47,506 bases of DNA from an uncultured Blautia sp. (GTDB taxonomy: Bacteria > Bacillota > Clostridia > Lachnospirales > Lachnospiraceae). The notes beneath the pieces are model-generated. The model was not told the origin of the DNA, searched no databases, and saw only the letters and a program-made list of their open reading frames with translations. The DNA lies in NCBI GenBank assembly GCA_937893675.1, contig CALBGI010000072.1:1-47506 (forward strand), in the 5' to 3' direction. Position 1 is the first letter of the stretch; each line of letters opens with the position of its first letter. The position numbers and the translations under genes were made by a program. Shown here one piece after another: positions 16,114 to 24,930 of the stretch.

Positions 16114-17286
16114 ATGAAAAGATCCAGACCACTGATAAAATTTTTCTTTTTCCTGCTTTTATGTGCAGGCTTTTCCTGCATCTCCATTTATGCTTCCAGC
16201 GAGTCCGAACGTCCTCTGCGCATCGGCCTTGAATTCAGCGAATCCGACTATAACACATCTTTTCATATCCTCAATGAAAATTTGAAGCATCTGGAAAAGT
16301 TAGCAAACGTCGAATTCGTACGGGCAGACAAATTAAATTCCGGAACAACCAAAGAACAGTCCATCTACAACGTAGAAAATTTGCTGTCCAAAAATGTTGA
16401 TGGCATTTTATTTTCACCAACCTCCGACCAGGTATTGCCGGCCATCTGTCGAATGTGCGAGGACGCCGAAGTCTACTGGGGAATTTATCTGCGGAGTATC
16501 ACCAATAAAGATATTGAAGCATTCTGCAAAGCCTCCCCCTATTATATTGGAAACACTTATGAAAATGAAGAAAAAGGAGCGTATGAACTGGCAAAATCTG
16601 CCCTTGAAAAAGGATATCGCAAATTCGCACTTCTCTCAGAATCAAAATTTGACAACACCTGCCGTCAGCGAGAGGCCGGACTCCAAAGAGCGCTTGCCGA
16701 ATATCCAGATGCCCAAATTGTTGCTGAAGCCAGAAATATGCGTTCTTTTACTGACGTGGAAGCCAATATCAAAAGCCTTATTCAGGCCTATCCGGATTTA
16801 GACTGTTTTTTTCTTGCCGGAACGAAAACCGTAAGCGGATCAGAACAGGTGCTGAATACCATCCAGGCACTTGACAGCACAAACCGAAGGGGATTGTTCG
16901 CTTTCGATTTTTCCGATAATCTCGTTGAAGACTTTCAAACCGGTATCCTGAAAAGCGCCTACGGACTTATCCAGCTATCTCTGGATTCCTATTATCTCTC
17001 CATAAAAATGATCAATACCTTAAAGGGATATCCGCTCGAAGAAAGAAGTACAAGTCATTATGTGGACGGCATTTTGATTTCCTCCGAAAAACAAGCAAAG
17101 GAGCTTTCTCCCGTAATCGAAGATCGCTCCCTGTTGTTCTTTTCAGATGATTTTGTACAGAATACACTTTTTAAATGGAATAATCCCAAGCTGAACGAAA
17201 AAACTTTTCAACAGATTATAAACGAAAATCAAACTCTTCCGTTAGCGGAATCCAACGGAAACGTCAATATCACTGCCGAACCATAA
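16114..17286 (+). CDS. Periplasmic sugar-binding protein-like sensor (Peripla_BP_4 type)
   Basis: 390 aa from the ATG after AAGGAGG. An N-terminal hydrophobic segment (residues 9-27) acts as a signal or anchor; the nearby cysteines do not form a good lipobox. The rest reads as a two-lobe sugar-binding fold: RIGLEFSESDYNTSF, VDGILFSPTSD, a long ligand-facing region, LFAFDFSDN and VDGILISSE. No sugar permease is near. Its gene converges on a LytS-type kinase, and in Clostridia such proteins (XylFII type) sense sugars and signal through a LytS partner, so a sensing rather than transport role is inferred. The 3' end overlaps the kinase gene by 58 bp on the opposite strand. Confidence 0.75.
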   Translation: MKRSRPLIKFFFFLLLCAGFSCISIYASSESERPLRIGLEFSESDYNTSFHILNENLKHLEKLANVEFVRADKLNSGTTKEQSIYNVENLLSKNVDGILFSPTSDQVLPAICRMCEDAEVYWGIYLRSITNKDIEAFCKASPYYIGNTYENEEKGAYELAKSALEKGYRKFALLSESKFDNTCRQREAGLQRALAEYPDAQIVAEARNMRSFTDVEANIKSLIQAYPDLDCFFLAGTKTVSGSEQVLNTIQALDSTNRRGLFAFDFSDNLVEDFQTGILKSAYGLIQLSLDSYYLSIKMINTLKGYPLEERSTSHYVDGILISSEKQAKELSPVIEDRSLLFFSDDFVQNTLFKWNNPKLNEKTFQQIINENQTLPLAESNGNVNITAEP

Positions 17287-18971
17287 CCTGCTTCGCTCTG
17301 AATATCCATAGAAAACGCATCTCCATAAAGATAAGAAATACGTCGATAGATATTTTCCAGACCAATATGTGTTTCTTTTTCTTTATGGAGTGTGGCATGG
17401 AGCAAATTTTCTCGAATTTCTTTCAGGCGCTCCTCTGTAAATCCTCTTCCATCATCGCTGATTTCTATCACCAGTCTGTTTTCCAAAGAATATATAAGAA
17501 CCTCTATATTTCCTCTGATTTCTCCGAAATCTGTGGTAAGTCCATGATAATACGAATTTTCTAATAATGGCTGCAGAATATTTTTTGGAATTTTTTGGTG
17601 CAAAACAGCTTCATCAATGTCATATTCCACAGCCACCTGATTATGATATCGATAATCCATGATCAGCTGATATTGTTTCAGCGCTTCGATTTCATGCGCA
17701 ACCTCTTCGAATGCAGTATTCTGTGTATTTAACCTTTCCCTTAACACTCTTGTCAATGCTGTATTTACCTTTACTATATCCTCAAATTCTCCCTTTCTCG
17801 CAAGAATATTAATGATATTCATTGTGTTGTAGATAAAATGCGGATCCATTTGCGTAGTCAGCAGTTTGTAATAAGTCTCTGCCTTTTCCCGCTCTTTTTT
17901 TGAAATCTCCATGGACTGCTGATTAATATTGACTGCCATTCTGTAAAAAGAACTGCTCAGTTCTCCAATCTCATCGTCGGATTCCCAGATTTCCGGCGGC
18001 TCTGTCCCAAGGGAAAATGCCTGAACCTGGCGGCTGAGCGCACTGATAGGAGACAACATTTTATCATTTGCAGGAATAATATACAAAAGCGCACACAAAA
18101 CCGGTACAAAATAAATTCCAAGAAGTAGAAAAAACAGCAGGATAAATTCCTTCAGCAAATGGAAATATGTAATATTCCCCACGGTATAAACCATTGTGCT
18201 TTTGCTCGTATGCGCCATGGAAATTCCATTTTTTGTAAACACGCAGCCAAAAATATTCGTTTCCCGATCCATAATATCAGAAAAAGAATTCGTCTTCGAG
18301 TCGGAATTCCCATAAAGTTCTTCCCCATATATATTGTAAATCTGTACAGCGTCCAGCCCCTCCCCTGCATTTTCGATATTGCGTACCATTCCCTGCATAT
18401 CGTAACAAAAGCAGATGGTAAGTGTGTGTCCATACACCATCTGACTGTCTGTATAAACAGAATACACGGGCGGCATATTCGAATTTTTTGAAGTATTTAC
18501 AGGCGAAAAATAGGTGCCTTGATTTTCCTGCGTTCGCCTGTATCCCGGGCTGCTTCTTAACAGGCTCTGAATTTCGGAGGAAGTACCATTCAAGGAGTGA
18601 AAGACATTTCCTTCATCATCTTCCAACAGCAGATATTGGATTCCTGTAAAAGAAGTTTGAAAATTTGCCAGACACAGATTTACTCTCTCCTGATTTTGCG
18701 TCAGAGGTTCTGAATACCATGCCCGAAGACACTGCTCCAGATTATCGGAAGACAGCAGCGCATACACCTGTTCCTGCCGTGTCATTTCAAAATCATCCCA
18801 TACATCTGTAATCAATTCCACCTTTGACGACATTGTTTTTCCGATGTTATACAAAAAAACAATTCCAGCGCCTGCAAGGATCACTCCTGATAAAACACCA
18901 AAAATCACGGTATACGTAAGCAAAAAACTTTTCAAAATTTTTCCACTTAATTTTGAATGTACTCGAAACAT
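17229..18971 (-). CDS. LytS/YesM-type sensor histidine kinase
   Basis: 580 aa membrane kinase. TM1 about residues 17-42, an extracytoplasmic sensor about 43-272, TM2 about 275-300, a HAMP-like linker about 302-356 (LSPISALSRQ), then a His_kinase domain with the phospho-acceptor H378 in QMDPHFIYNTMN. ATPase N-box ILQPLLENSYYHG with N472, G1 box DDGRGF at 506-511, and GLENIYRRI after it. Sixteen bp separate it from the response regulator upstream, so the two form an operon. It probably senses a carbohydrate, alone or via the binding protein at 16114-17286. Confidence 0.92.
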   Translation of the reverse strand: MFRVHSKLSGKILKSFLLTYTVIFGVLSGVILAGAGIVFLYNIGKTMSSKVELITDVWDDFEMTRQEQVYALLSSDNLEQCLRAWYSEPLTQNQERVNLCLANFQTSFTGIQYLLLEDDEGNVFHSLNGTSSEIQSLLRSSPGYRRTQENQGTYFSPVNTSKNSNMPPVYSVYTDSQMVYGHTLTICFCYDMQGMVRNIENAGEGLDAVQIYNIYGEELYGNSDSKTNSFSDIMDRETNIFGCVFTKNGISMAHTSKSTMVYTVGNITYFHLLKEFILLFFLLLGIYFVPVLCALLYIIPANDKMLSPISALSRQVQAFSLGTEPPEIWESDDEIGELSSSFYRMAVNINQQSMEISKKEREKAETYYKLLTTQMDPHFIYNTMNIINILARKGEFEDIVKVNTALTRVLRERLNTQNTAFEEVAHEIEALKQYQLIMDYRYHNQVAVEYDIDEAVLHQKIPKNILQPLLENSYYHGLTTDFGEIRGNIEVLIYSLENRLVIEISDDGRGFTEERLKEIRENLLHATLHKEKETHIGLENIYRRISYLYGDAFSMDIQSEAGYGSAVILTFPLDSANGRV

Positions 18972-18987
18972 AGAGCCTCCAATATCT

Positions 18988-20499
18988 TCATGGCTTTTTT
19001 TTACGAAAATGCAATGGTTTGTATCCTGTTTTCTGGCTGAATATCTGGCTGAAATACTGAGAAGATTTATATCCTACCTTTTCTGCAATCTCATATATTT
19101 TATAATTGCTGTTTTCCAGAAGGAAAACTGCCTGAGAAATCCGCAGTTCCGTCAGATAATCATTCACTGTCTGATTGGTTTCCTGCCGAAACAGCACACT
19201 GAAACGACTGGCACTAAGACTCACTCTTTCAGCAATCTGTTCTACTGTCAAACTGCTGTTTGCATAATTGTCTTTCATATAGTGGATGGCCTCTGCAAGC
19301 CAAGGCGCATACCCCAACTCCCCCTGCCGGTTCCTATACTGTTGAATTTTCTCGTATATCTCTTCAAAAAATTCCATATATTCTCTCTTGCCTGAAAAAA
19401 AGTTTCTATCTGAGAAAGGAACCATATGGCCGGATAACTCCTCTAACTGAAAAAAAAGATTGTGATAAAGCATAAATATCCCATCTGCATCCATGCTTTC
19501 AAACAATATGTCCACATAATGTCTGAACTCTTTTATAAAAATTTCCGGATGATTCCACGATTTCTTCAGACAATCATAGGAAAATCCCTGCGCAACTCCT
19601 ACAAATTGTTTTCCCCTGAACTCTGACAAATCCCATTTCGCATATTCCGGAAAAGAATTAAAAAAATGCAGCCATGGCAATACATGATAAAATTCTTTTT
19701 TTCCGTCTTTCACAGAAAGTTTTTCCGGAATCACATATATCTGGACAGCGGCTTTCTCCGTCTTTCTTATTTTATCCCGCAATGTCCAATATACCTTTGA
19801 AACACTTGTCTCGGAAAAAGGTTTTCCAAAAATCTCCCCAGGCATTGCGACAACCATAAATTCCTCCTGGGAAAACGTATAAATATCCGACGATATTTCT
19901 TCTACGGTACTCTTCGCCTCTCTGTTCAGCCGTGTTCCTGCTTCCAATATATATTCAAAATGCTGCTTCAGCTTTTCCAGCGGTATCTGTTCTGCAACAA
20001 AAAAGAACACAAACTTTTGGCGCATAATCTGCGGGCCGGACATCTGCGTCTCACTTTTTGCTGCAAAATATTTCTTTAATACCATTTCCATTTCTTCTTT
20101 CTGAAGAGATTCATTCTGAAAAATATATTTTTTTGCCTGAAGCAGTTCCTTTGTGAGAGATTCTGCAGTCATCTCATTTTTCAAAATATAACTATGTATA
20201 TGATTATGTAGGGCACGCCTTGCGTAATCAAAGCTCGCATAAGAAGAAATGAGTATCACATAAATTCTCGGATTTTTCTTCCTGATTTCCTCTATAAAAT
20301 CAAAGCCATCCATTACCGGCATAGAAATATCTGACACTATCAAATCCGGCATATTTTTCTCCGCCTGTTCCTGTGCCTGCTTTCCATTGGCTGCCGTATC
20401 TATGATCTGAAATCCCAAAGCTTCCCATTCCACCATTTTTTTCAAGTCCTGCAATACCAGATAGTCATCATCCACCAACAGTGTCTTAATTTTTTTCAC
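18988..20499 (-). CDS. AraC-type two-component response regulator
   Basis: 503 aa from a GTG at 20499 preceded by GGGGGAGGACT; a further upstream GTG is possible. Receiver domain with the acidic pocket D10-D12 (VDDDYLV) and phospho-acceptor D57 (VSDISMPVMDG). The middle region about 130-390 has no recognised domain. The C-terminal double helix-turn-helix is about residues 400-503 (LTVEQIAERVSLSASRFS, then IYEIAEKVGYKSSQYFS and a FxxxxGYxP end), as in YesN-type regulators. Divergent from the GH106-like gene, its likely target. Confidence 0.93.
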   Translation of the reverse strand: MKKIKTLLVDDDYLVLQDLKKMVEWEALGFQIIDTAANGKQAQEQAEKNMPDLIVSDISMPVMDGFDFIEEIRKKNPRIYVILISSYASFDYARRALHNHIHSYILKNEMTAESLTKELLQAKKYIFQNESLQKEEMEMVLKKYFAAKSETQMSGPQIMRQKFVFFFVAEQIPLEKLKQHFEYILEAGTRLNREAKSTVEEISSDIYTFSQEEFMVVAMPGEIFGKPFSETSVSKVYWTLRDKIRKTEKAAVQIYVIPEKLSVKDGKKEFYHVLPWLHFFNSFPEYAKWDLSEFRGKQFVGVAQGFSYDCLKKSWNHPEIFIKEFRHYVDILFESMDADGIFMLYHNLFFQLEELSGHMVPFSDRNFFSGKREYMEFFEEIYEKIQQYRNRQGELGYAPWLAEAIHYMKDNYANSSLTVEQIAERVSLSASRFSVLFRQETNQTVNDYLTELRISQAVFLLENSNYKIYEIAEKVGYKSSQYFSQIFSQKTGYKPLHFRKKKP

Positions 20500-20536
20500 A
20501 GTCCTCCCCCTGTCCGCACGCTTATTTTCTTTTCTC

Positions 20537-20565
20537 ACTATACAACAGCAACAATTTCATCGCAA
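20537..20565 (-). promoter_or_regulatory. Promoter of the response regulator-kinase operon
   Basis: On the minus strand: TTGCGA (20560-20565), 17-bp spacer, TATAGT (20537-20542), 37 bp before the chosen GTG start. Confidence 0.65.
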
Positions 20566-20592
20566 TAAGATAAAAGAAAAACAAACAAAATA

Positions 20593-20617
20593 AACGAAAT
20601 ACCATATTTCTTTCGTT
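20593..20617 (+). promoter_or_regulatory. Inverted repeat, candidate operator of the GH106-like gene
   Basis: AACGAAA (20593-20599) and TTTCGTT (20611-20617) form a perfect inverted repeat separated by 11 bp. A -10-like TATAAA follows at 20628-20633 with no usable -35. A regulator site replacing a weak -35 is typical of activator-dependent promoters. The adjacent AraC-type regulator is the obvious candidate to bind here, by inference. Confidence 0.45.
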
Positions 20618-20673
20618 AAATGCTCTTTATAAAATATAGCCATATAAAAAACACATCAAGGAGGATTCAAACA

Positions 20674-23600
20674 ATGAAAAGGAAACAGTTCCTCGCCTTT
20701 ATGCTGACGGCAGCTATGGGCATATCTGTCATTGCACCTGTAAGTGCATTTGCCGCAGATGATGAATTCGCAGCTGCAGTCGAAGCCAGCTTTGCAGTTC
20801 CGGAAATGTCTGACCGTCCCTATGCAAGGTGGTGGCTGGCAGAAGGCTCTCATACCGATGAAACGCTGCGGGAATCTGTAAAAGAACTCTACGAAAGCGG
20901 CTTTGGCGGAGTTGAATTCGTAACTCTAACAAGTGAAGCTGAAGTTCTGGACGATGCCACCTATGGATGGGGCTCTCCGGAATGGATCCACGACACCAAA
21001 GTCATCATCGAGGAATGTCAAAAATACGGCATGAGTGTAAGTATGACCGGCGGAACCTACTGGGCAACTGCAAACCTTCCCACTATTACCCCTGACCAGC
21101 AGGAAGCTTCCCAGGAACTGGGCTACACCACCGTGAATCTAAAAAAGGAAGACGGCAAAAACACTTCCTACAGCGGAACCCTTCCGCAATGTGCACTTCC
21201 CGGAACTGCCACCAAACAAACCTTAGTATCTGTTGTAGCAGCCAAAGTGGAAGATTGGGGAATCCCTGCAACCATAGATGAAGAAACCGGCGAAGTGACC
21301 GATCCTGGTGTAAAAACAGTCATCAACACGGATTCCATGACCGTTGTGACAGACCTCGCAGTACAAAAGGAAGACGGCAGCTATCAAATCAACTTTACTG
21401 CTGAGGATGACAGCGATTATGCCCTGTTTGCCTTTTATCAGTACGGTACCAGTGAAAGCTACGCGGCAGCAAACACCGGAGAGGGTTATACCATCAATTA
21501 TTTTGATCCCGCAGGAGCCAATGCGCTTATGTCCTACTGGGACGAAAATGTCCTCACTGAGGATGTTATGCAATTAATCAGTCAGATGGATGAAGCTGCT
21601 CTTTATATGGATTCCCTGGAGTTAATGACGAAAGGTGAAAATTCCACAAAGCAGCTATGGTGCACCGATATGCTGTCTCAATTTGAGAATCGAAGAGGCT
21701 ATGATCTGGAAAAATATCTTCCGCTTTTGATTCGCGAAACTCCGGATACTCTGAAGGGAATGGGCGAACATCTGACCTATGTTTATGATTTTACAGACAC
21801 AGAAGAAATCAGTATCGACTACCTCCGAAATGACTTTTTCCAGACAGAAACAGAATTGTATCAGGAAAACTGCCTGGATATCCTTCATAGCTGGCTGAAT
21901 GAAAAAGGAATGTATCTGCGGGCAGAAAACTCTTATGGTAAAACCTTTGAAGTTTCTCAGACCGTCTCTTCTGTAGACTATCTGGAAACAGAATCCTTTG
22001 AATTTGCCGCAGAACCGGATTCTTACCGAAATTTTACAGGTGCAGCTCACGTCTATGACAAACGACTTTCCTCCGAATCCGGTGCCTCCATCATGACAAA
22101 CTATTTATGGAACAATGGATATTACCGCCAGATTTTTTACACACAATATGCCGCTGGAATCCAAAAAACCGTAACGCACGGATATTCTTCTGAATATGGA
22201 CCGGACGAGTCTGTCTCATGGCCCGGCTATGAAGGTATGACAAATATGATTGCAGAACGTTTTAATAAACGTCAGCCGGCTTCCATAGATTATCCGGATG
22301 TAAACACTCATTTAAGCCGCATTCAGAAAGCCCTTGAAGAAGGTGTTCCTCAGGTAGATATCGCTATGATACGAACCGATTATTATCTAAACAACCTTCT
22401 GACCAGTGTTTCCAGCTCTGGCGTATATAACAATGCGCTGCATAATAATGAAGCATATTACTGGACAGATCTTGGTCTGCAGGATAAGGGCTACACCTAT
22501 GATTACTTCTCTTCTTATACGTTTATGGACGATGAAGTCGATGTGTCTGACGGCATGATCAATTCTGACGGTGTCGCTTACAAAGCTGTCGTAGTTATGC
22601 AGGATGAGCTTCCTCTGGAAGCTGCAAAAAAGCTAAAAGAAGCAGCTGAAAACGGACTTCCTGTTTTATTTGTAAACAATGTGATAGAGCACCCGAATAA
22701 TTCCGGCGTAGATAAAGTAAATACGATTGCAGCTTCCACAACCGGCTGCAATGACGGATTGGACGAAGAACTTGCCGCTGTTATAGAAGAAATCAAAACG
22801 CTTGACAATGTAAAAACGATTAATTCCTGCGGCGAAGCATTGGATGCCCTTGCAGAGCTCGGCGTTACTCCAAGAGCAGAAAACGTAGAATCCAACCACA
22901 AGCTTCTGACCACTATGCGAAAGGCCGACAATGCAACCTACCTCTATGTATATCACTATATGTATGAAGATGAAGAAGCCTATACCGGACAAATCTCCGT
23001 CGAAGGAACTTACCAGCCTTATCTTCTCGATACATGGTCCGGAGAAGTTGATAAAGTTACAAATGCCGTCTGTGAAAATGGCAGGACGATTTTAAACGTC
23101 ACCCTGGAGCCGGGCGAAGTAGCAATGTACGTTTTGAATCCAAACGAAGAGGCTGTATACGAAGAAAGCGCCGGGCAAACTACCGAGCTGGAACTGACCG
23201 GCTGGAACCTCACTGTAGATTCCTACACCCCCGGGGACAAAAAGGAACGCACAGAAGAAAACACTGAAACCGGCGTTACTACTACAGAAGTAACCTATGA
23301 GACCAATCATGAAACCATTGACGCCGGCCAGCTTCCCGAGCTTCTTTCCTGGAAAAATATAGAATCCATAGGTGATCACGTTTCCGGTGTCGGCACCTAT
23401 ACAACCACTTTCACTGTTCCCGAAGATTTTAATTCCGAGACAGAAAGCGTAGTATTCAAGGCGGACAGTTTCAATTATGGAACTGCCATGATCACCGTAA
23501 ATGGTGAAAAGGTTCCGGTGAATATGGACACCGCAGCTGCTGACATTACAGCTGCAGTAGTTCCCGGTGAAAATACAATTTCTGTCCGGGTAACCAGCAG

Positions 23601-23715
23601 TCTTTGCAACGTAGCCCGTGGATATGAACCTGTCTTCTGGCTTACCAGCGAAACAGAACCTGCAGACTACGGAATGACTGGAAAGACAACTCTCACATTT
23701 AAAACCGCCAAATAA
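20674..23715 (+). CDS. Secreted GH106-like alpha-L-rhamnosidase
   Basis: 1013 aa. Signal peptide MKRKQFLAF...APVSAFA with cleavage before ADDEF. The mature N-terminus RPYARWWL, then LRESVKELYESGFGGVEFVTL and EECQKYGMSVSMT, match the start of the GH106 barrel, where family enzymes remove alpha-L-rhamnose from plant glycans. The C-terminal 90 residues (TYTTTFTVPEDF, ITVNGEKVPV, ISVRVTSSL) form a beta-sandwich sugar-binding domain of the family 2 type. No sortase motif or membrane anchor, so it is probably released. AAGGAGG precedes the ATG. Divergent from a LytS/AraC two-component system. The GH106 call is by pattern recognition; catalytic glutamates were not placed. Confidence 0.75.
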   Translation: MKRKQFLAFMLTAAMGISVIAPVSAFAADDEFAAAVEASFAVPEMSDRPYARWWLAEGSHTDETLRESVKELYESGFGGVEFVTLTSEAEVLDDATYGWGSPEWIHDTKVIIEECQKYGMSVSMTGGTYWATANLPTITPDQQEASQELGYTTVNLKKEDGKNTSYSGTLPQCALPGTATKQTLVSVVAAKVEDWGIPATIDEETGEVTDPGVKTVINTDSMTVVTDLAVQKEDGSYQINFTAEDDSDYALFAFYQYGTSESYAAANTGEGYTINYFDPAGANALMSYWDENVLTEDVMQLISQMDEAALYMDSLELMTKGENSTKQLWCTDMLSQFENRRGYDLEKYLPLLIRETPDTLKGMGEHLTYVYDFTDTEEISIDYLRNDFFQTETELYQENCLDILHSWLNEKGMYLRAENSYGKTFEVSQTVSSVDYLETESFEFAAEPDSYRNFTGAAHVYDKRLSSESGASIMTNYLWNNGYYRQIFYTQYAAGIQKTVTHGYSSEYGPDESVSWPGYEGMTNMIAERFNKRQPASIDYPDVNTHLSRIQKALEEGVPQVDIAMIRTDYYLNNLLTSVSSSGVYNNALHNNEAYYWTDLGLQDKGYTYDYFSSYTFMDDEVDVSDGMINSDGVAYKAVVVMQDELPLEAAKKLKEAAENGLPVLFVNNVIEHPNNSGVDKVNTIAASTTGCNDGLDEELAAVIEEIKTLDNVKTINSCGEALDALAELGVTPRAENVESNHKLLTTMRKADNATYLYVYHYMYEDEEAYTGQISVEGTYQPYLLDTWSGEVDKVTNAVCENGRTILNVTLEPGEVAMYVLNPNEEAVYEESAGQTTELELTGWNLTVDSYTPGDKKERTEENTETGVTTTEVTYETNHETIDAGQLPELLSWKNIESIGDHVSGVGTYTTTFTVPEDFNSETESVVFKADSFNYGTAMITVNGEKVPVNMDTAAADITAAVVPGENTISVRVTSSLCNVARGYEPVFWLTSETEPADYGMTGKTTLTFKTAK

Positions 23716-23724
23716 ATACTTTTG

Positions 23725-23764
23725 AAATGACGGAGATATCTCTTGATGTCTTCGTCATTTTCTT
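23725..23764 (+). terminator. Terminator of the GH106-like gene
   Basis: AAATGACG (23725-23732) pairs with CGTCATTT (23753-23760), and the stem is extended inward by AGA/TCT; the tail is TTTTCTTG. It starts 9 bp after the stop codon. Confidence 0.75.
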
Positions 23765-23864
23765 GCATAAAATCCTGCCACAATAAAAGGATAGCCAACC
23801 CACAAAAAATAGAGTAAAATAGAGACAAGTTCAAACCATTATCACATTATCAAAGGAGATCCCC

Positions 23865-24746
23865 ATGCAGCTCAATCCATTTTGCATCTGCTGCCAGCTC
23901 AATAAACAGGAGAAAAAAATCCGCGGCTTTTCTGACAGCGAAAAAAAACTTATCTATATGAAAGAAATCATGAACCGCTATGTCCAGGCAGGCGAAAACG
24001 ACTGCGCCCCCAGCCTTTCCGTGGAGTTTGCCGACTATTTCAGCAGCTTCTGGAACGTCCCGGCGCAGGATTATACGGAAATCAAAAAAGAATTCAACCG
24101 CCTGATGCTGGCCCTGGAGAACGAGCTTACCGAGACCGTCCAAGGAGCCGAAGACCCGCTGGCAGCTGCTCTTCGCTATGCCCGCATCGGCAATTATATC
24201 GACTTTGCCGCTTTGGCAGAGGTGGACAAAGACCAGCTTCTCTCTCTGATCCGCGAGGATAATTCTACGCTGGATCCCCGGGAATATGCCCTTTTCCGGG
24301 AGGAGCTTTCGGATGCCCGTTCCCTTGTCTACCTCACTGACAACTGCGGAGAGATTGTCCTTGATAAAATCGCCGTCAAAATGCTGCAAAAACTTTATCC
24401 TCATCTTTCCATCACCGTCATTGTCCGCGGCGAACCGGTCGTGAACGACGCAACTATGGAGGATGCAGCAATGTGCGGCCTTACCGATCTGGTGCCCGTT
24501 ATCGGAAACGGAAGCCGCGTGGGCGGAACCTGGCTTCCTGATATCAGCGAAGAGGCGCGTCAGCTTCTGGACAGGGCAGATGTGATCATCGCCAAAGGAC
24601 AGGGCAATTTTGAAACCTTAAACGGCTGCGGTCTGAATATCTACTACCTGTTTCTCTGTAAATGCGACTGGTTTGTGCGGCTTTTCAATGCAAAACCGCT
24701 GGAAGGCATGTTCGTCAACGAACGCCGGGTAACACCTCTGCGCTGA
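23865..24746 (+). CDS. DUF89 (ARMT1-like) family protein
   Basis: 293 aa. The N-terminus has a cysteine cluster (FCICC) as in short prokaryotic DUF89 proteins. Core family motifs are TDNCGEIVLDK near residue 158, RGEPVVNDAT near residue 188, and AKGQGNFETL near residue 245, which supply the metal- and phosphate-binding residues. DUF89 members are metal-dependent damage-control phosphatases acting on sugar phosphates or related metabolites; the substrate here is unknown. AAAGGAG precedes the ATG. It stands alone between terminators. Confidence 0.85.
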   Translation: MQLNPFCICCQLNKQEKKIRGFSDSEKKLIYMKEIMNRYVQAGENDCAPSLSVEFADYFSSFWNVPAQDYTEIKKEFNRLMLALENELTETVQGAEDPLAAALRYARIGNYIDFAALAEVDKDQLLSLIREDNSTLDPREYALFREELSDARSLVYLTDNCGEIVLDKIAVKMLQKLYPHLSITVIVRGEPVVNDATMEDAAMCGLTDLVPVIGNGSRVGGTWLPDISEEARQLLDRADVIIAKGQGNFETLNGCGLNIYYLFLCKCDWFVRLFNAKPLEGMFVNERRVTPLR

Positions 24747-24930
24747 CTGCCAGGGGAAGCTTCTTTTGTCAGTCTGCACAAATTCCGGCCGGTTTTCGTC
24801 AGATTGACAAGAACATCGCACAAAGTTTGTACAAAACTGCTCTAGCACCGGAGTGCGCTTTTGGCTATACTAAGTCCAGATGAAACATCAAGGCAAAAAC
24901 TATGATCAAATTTATTGGAGGAACAACATC

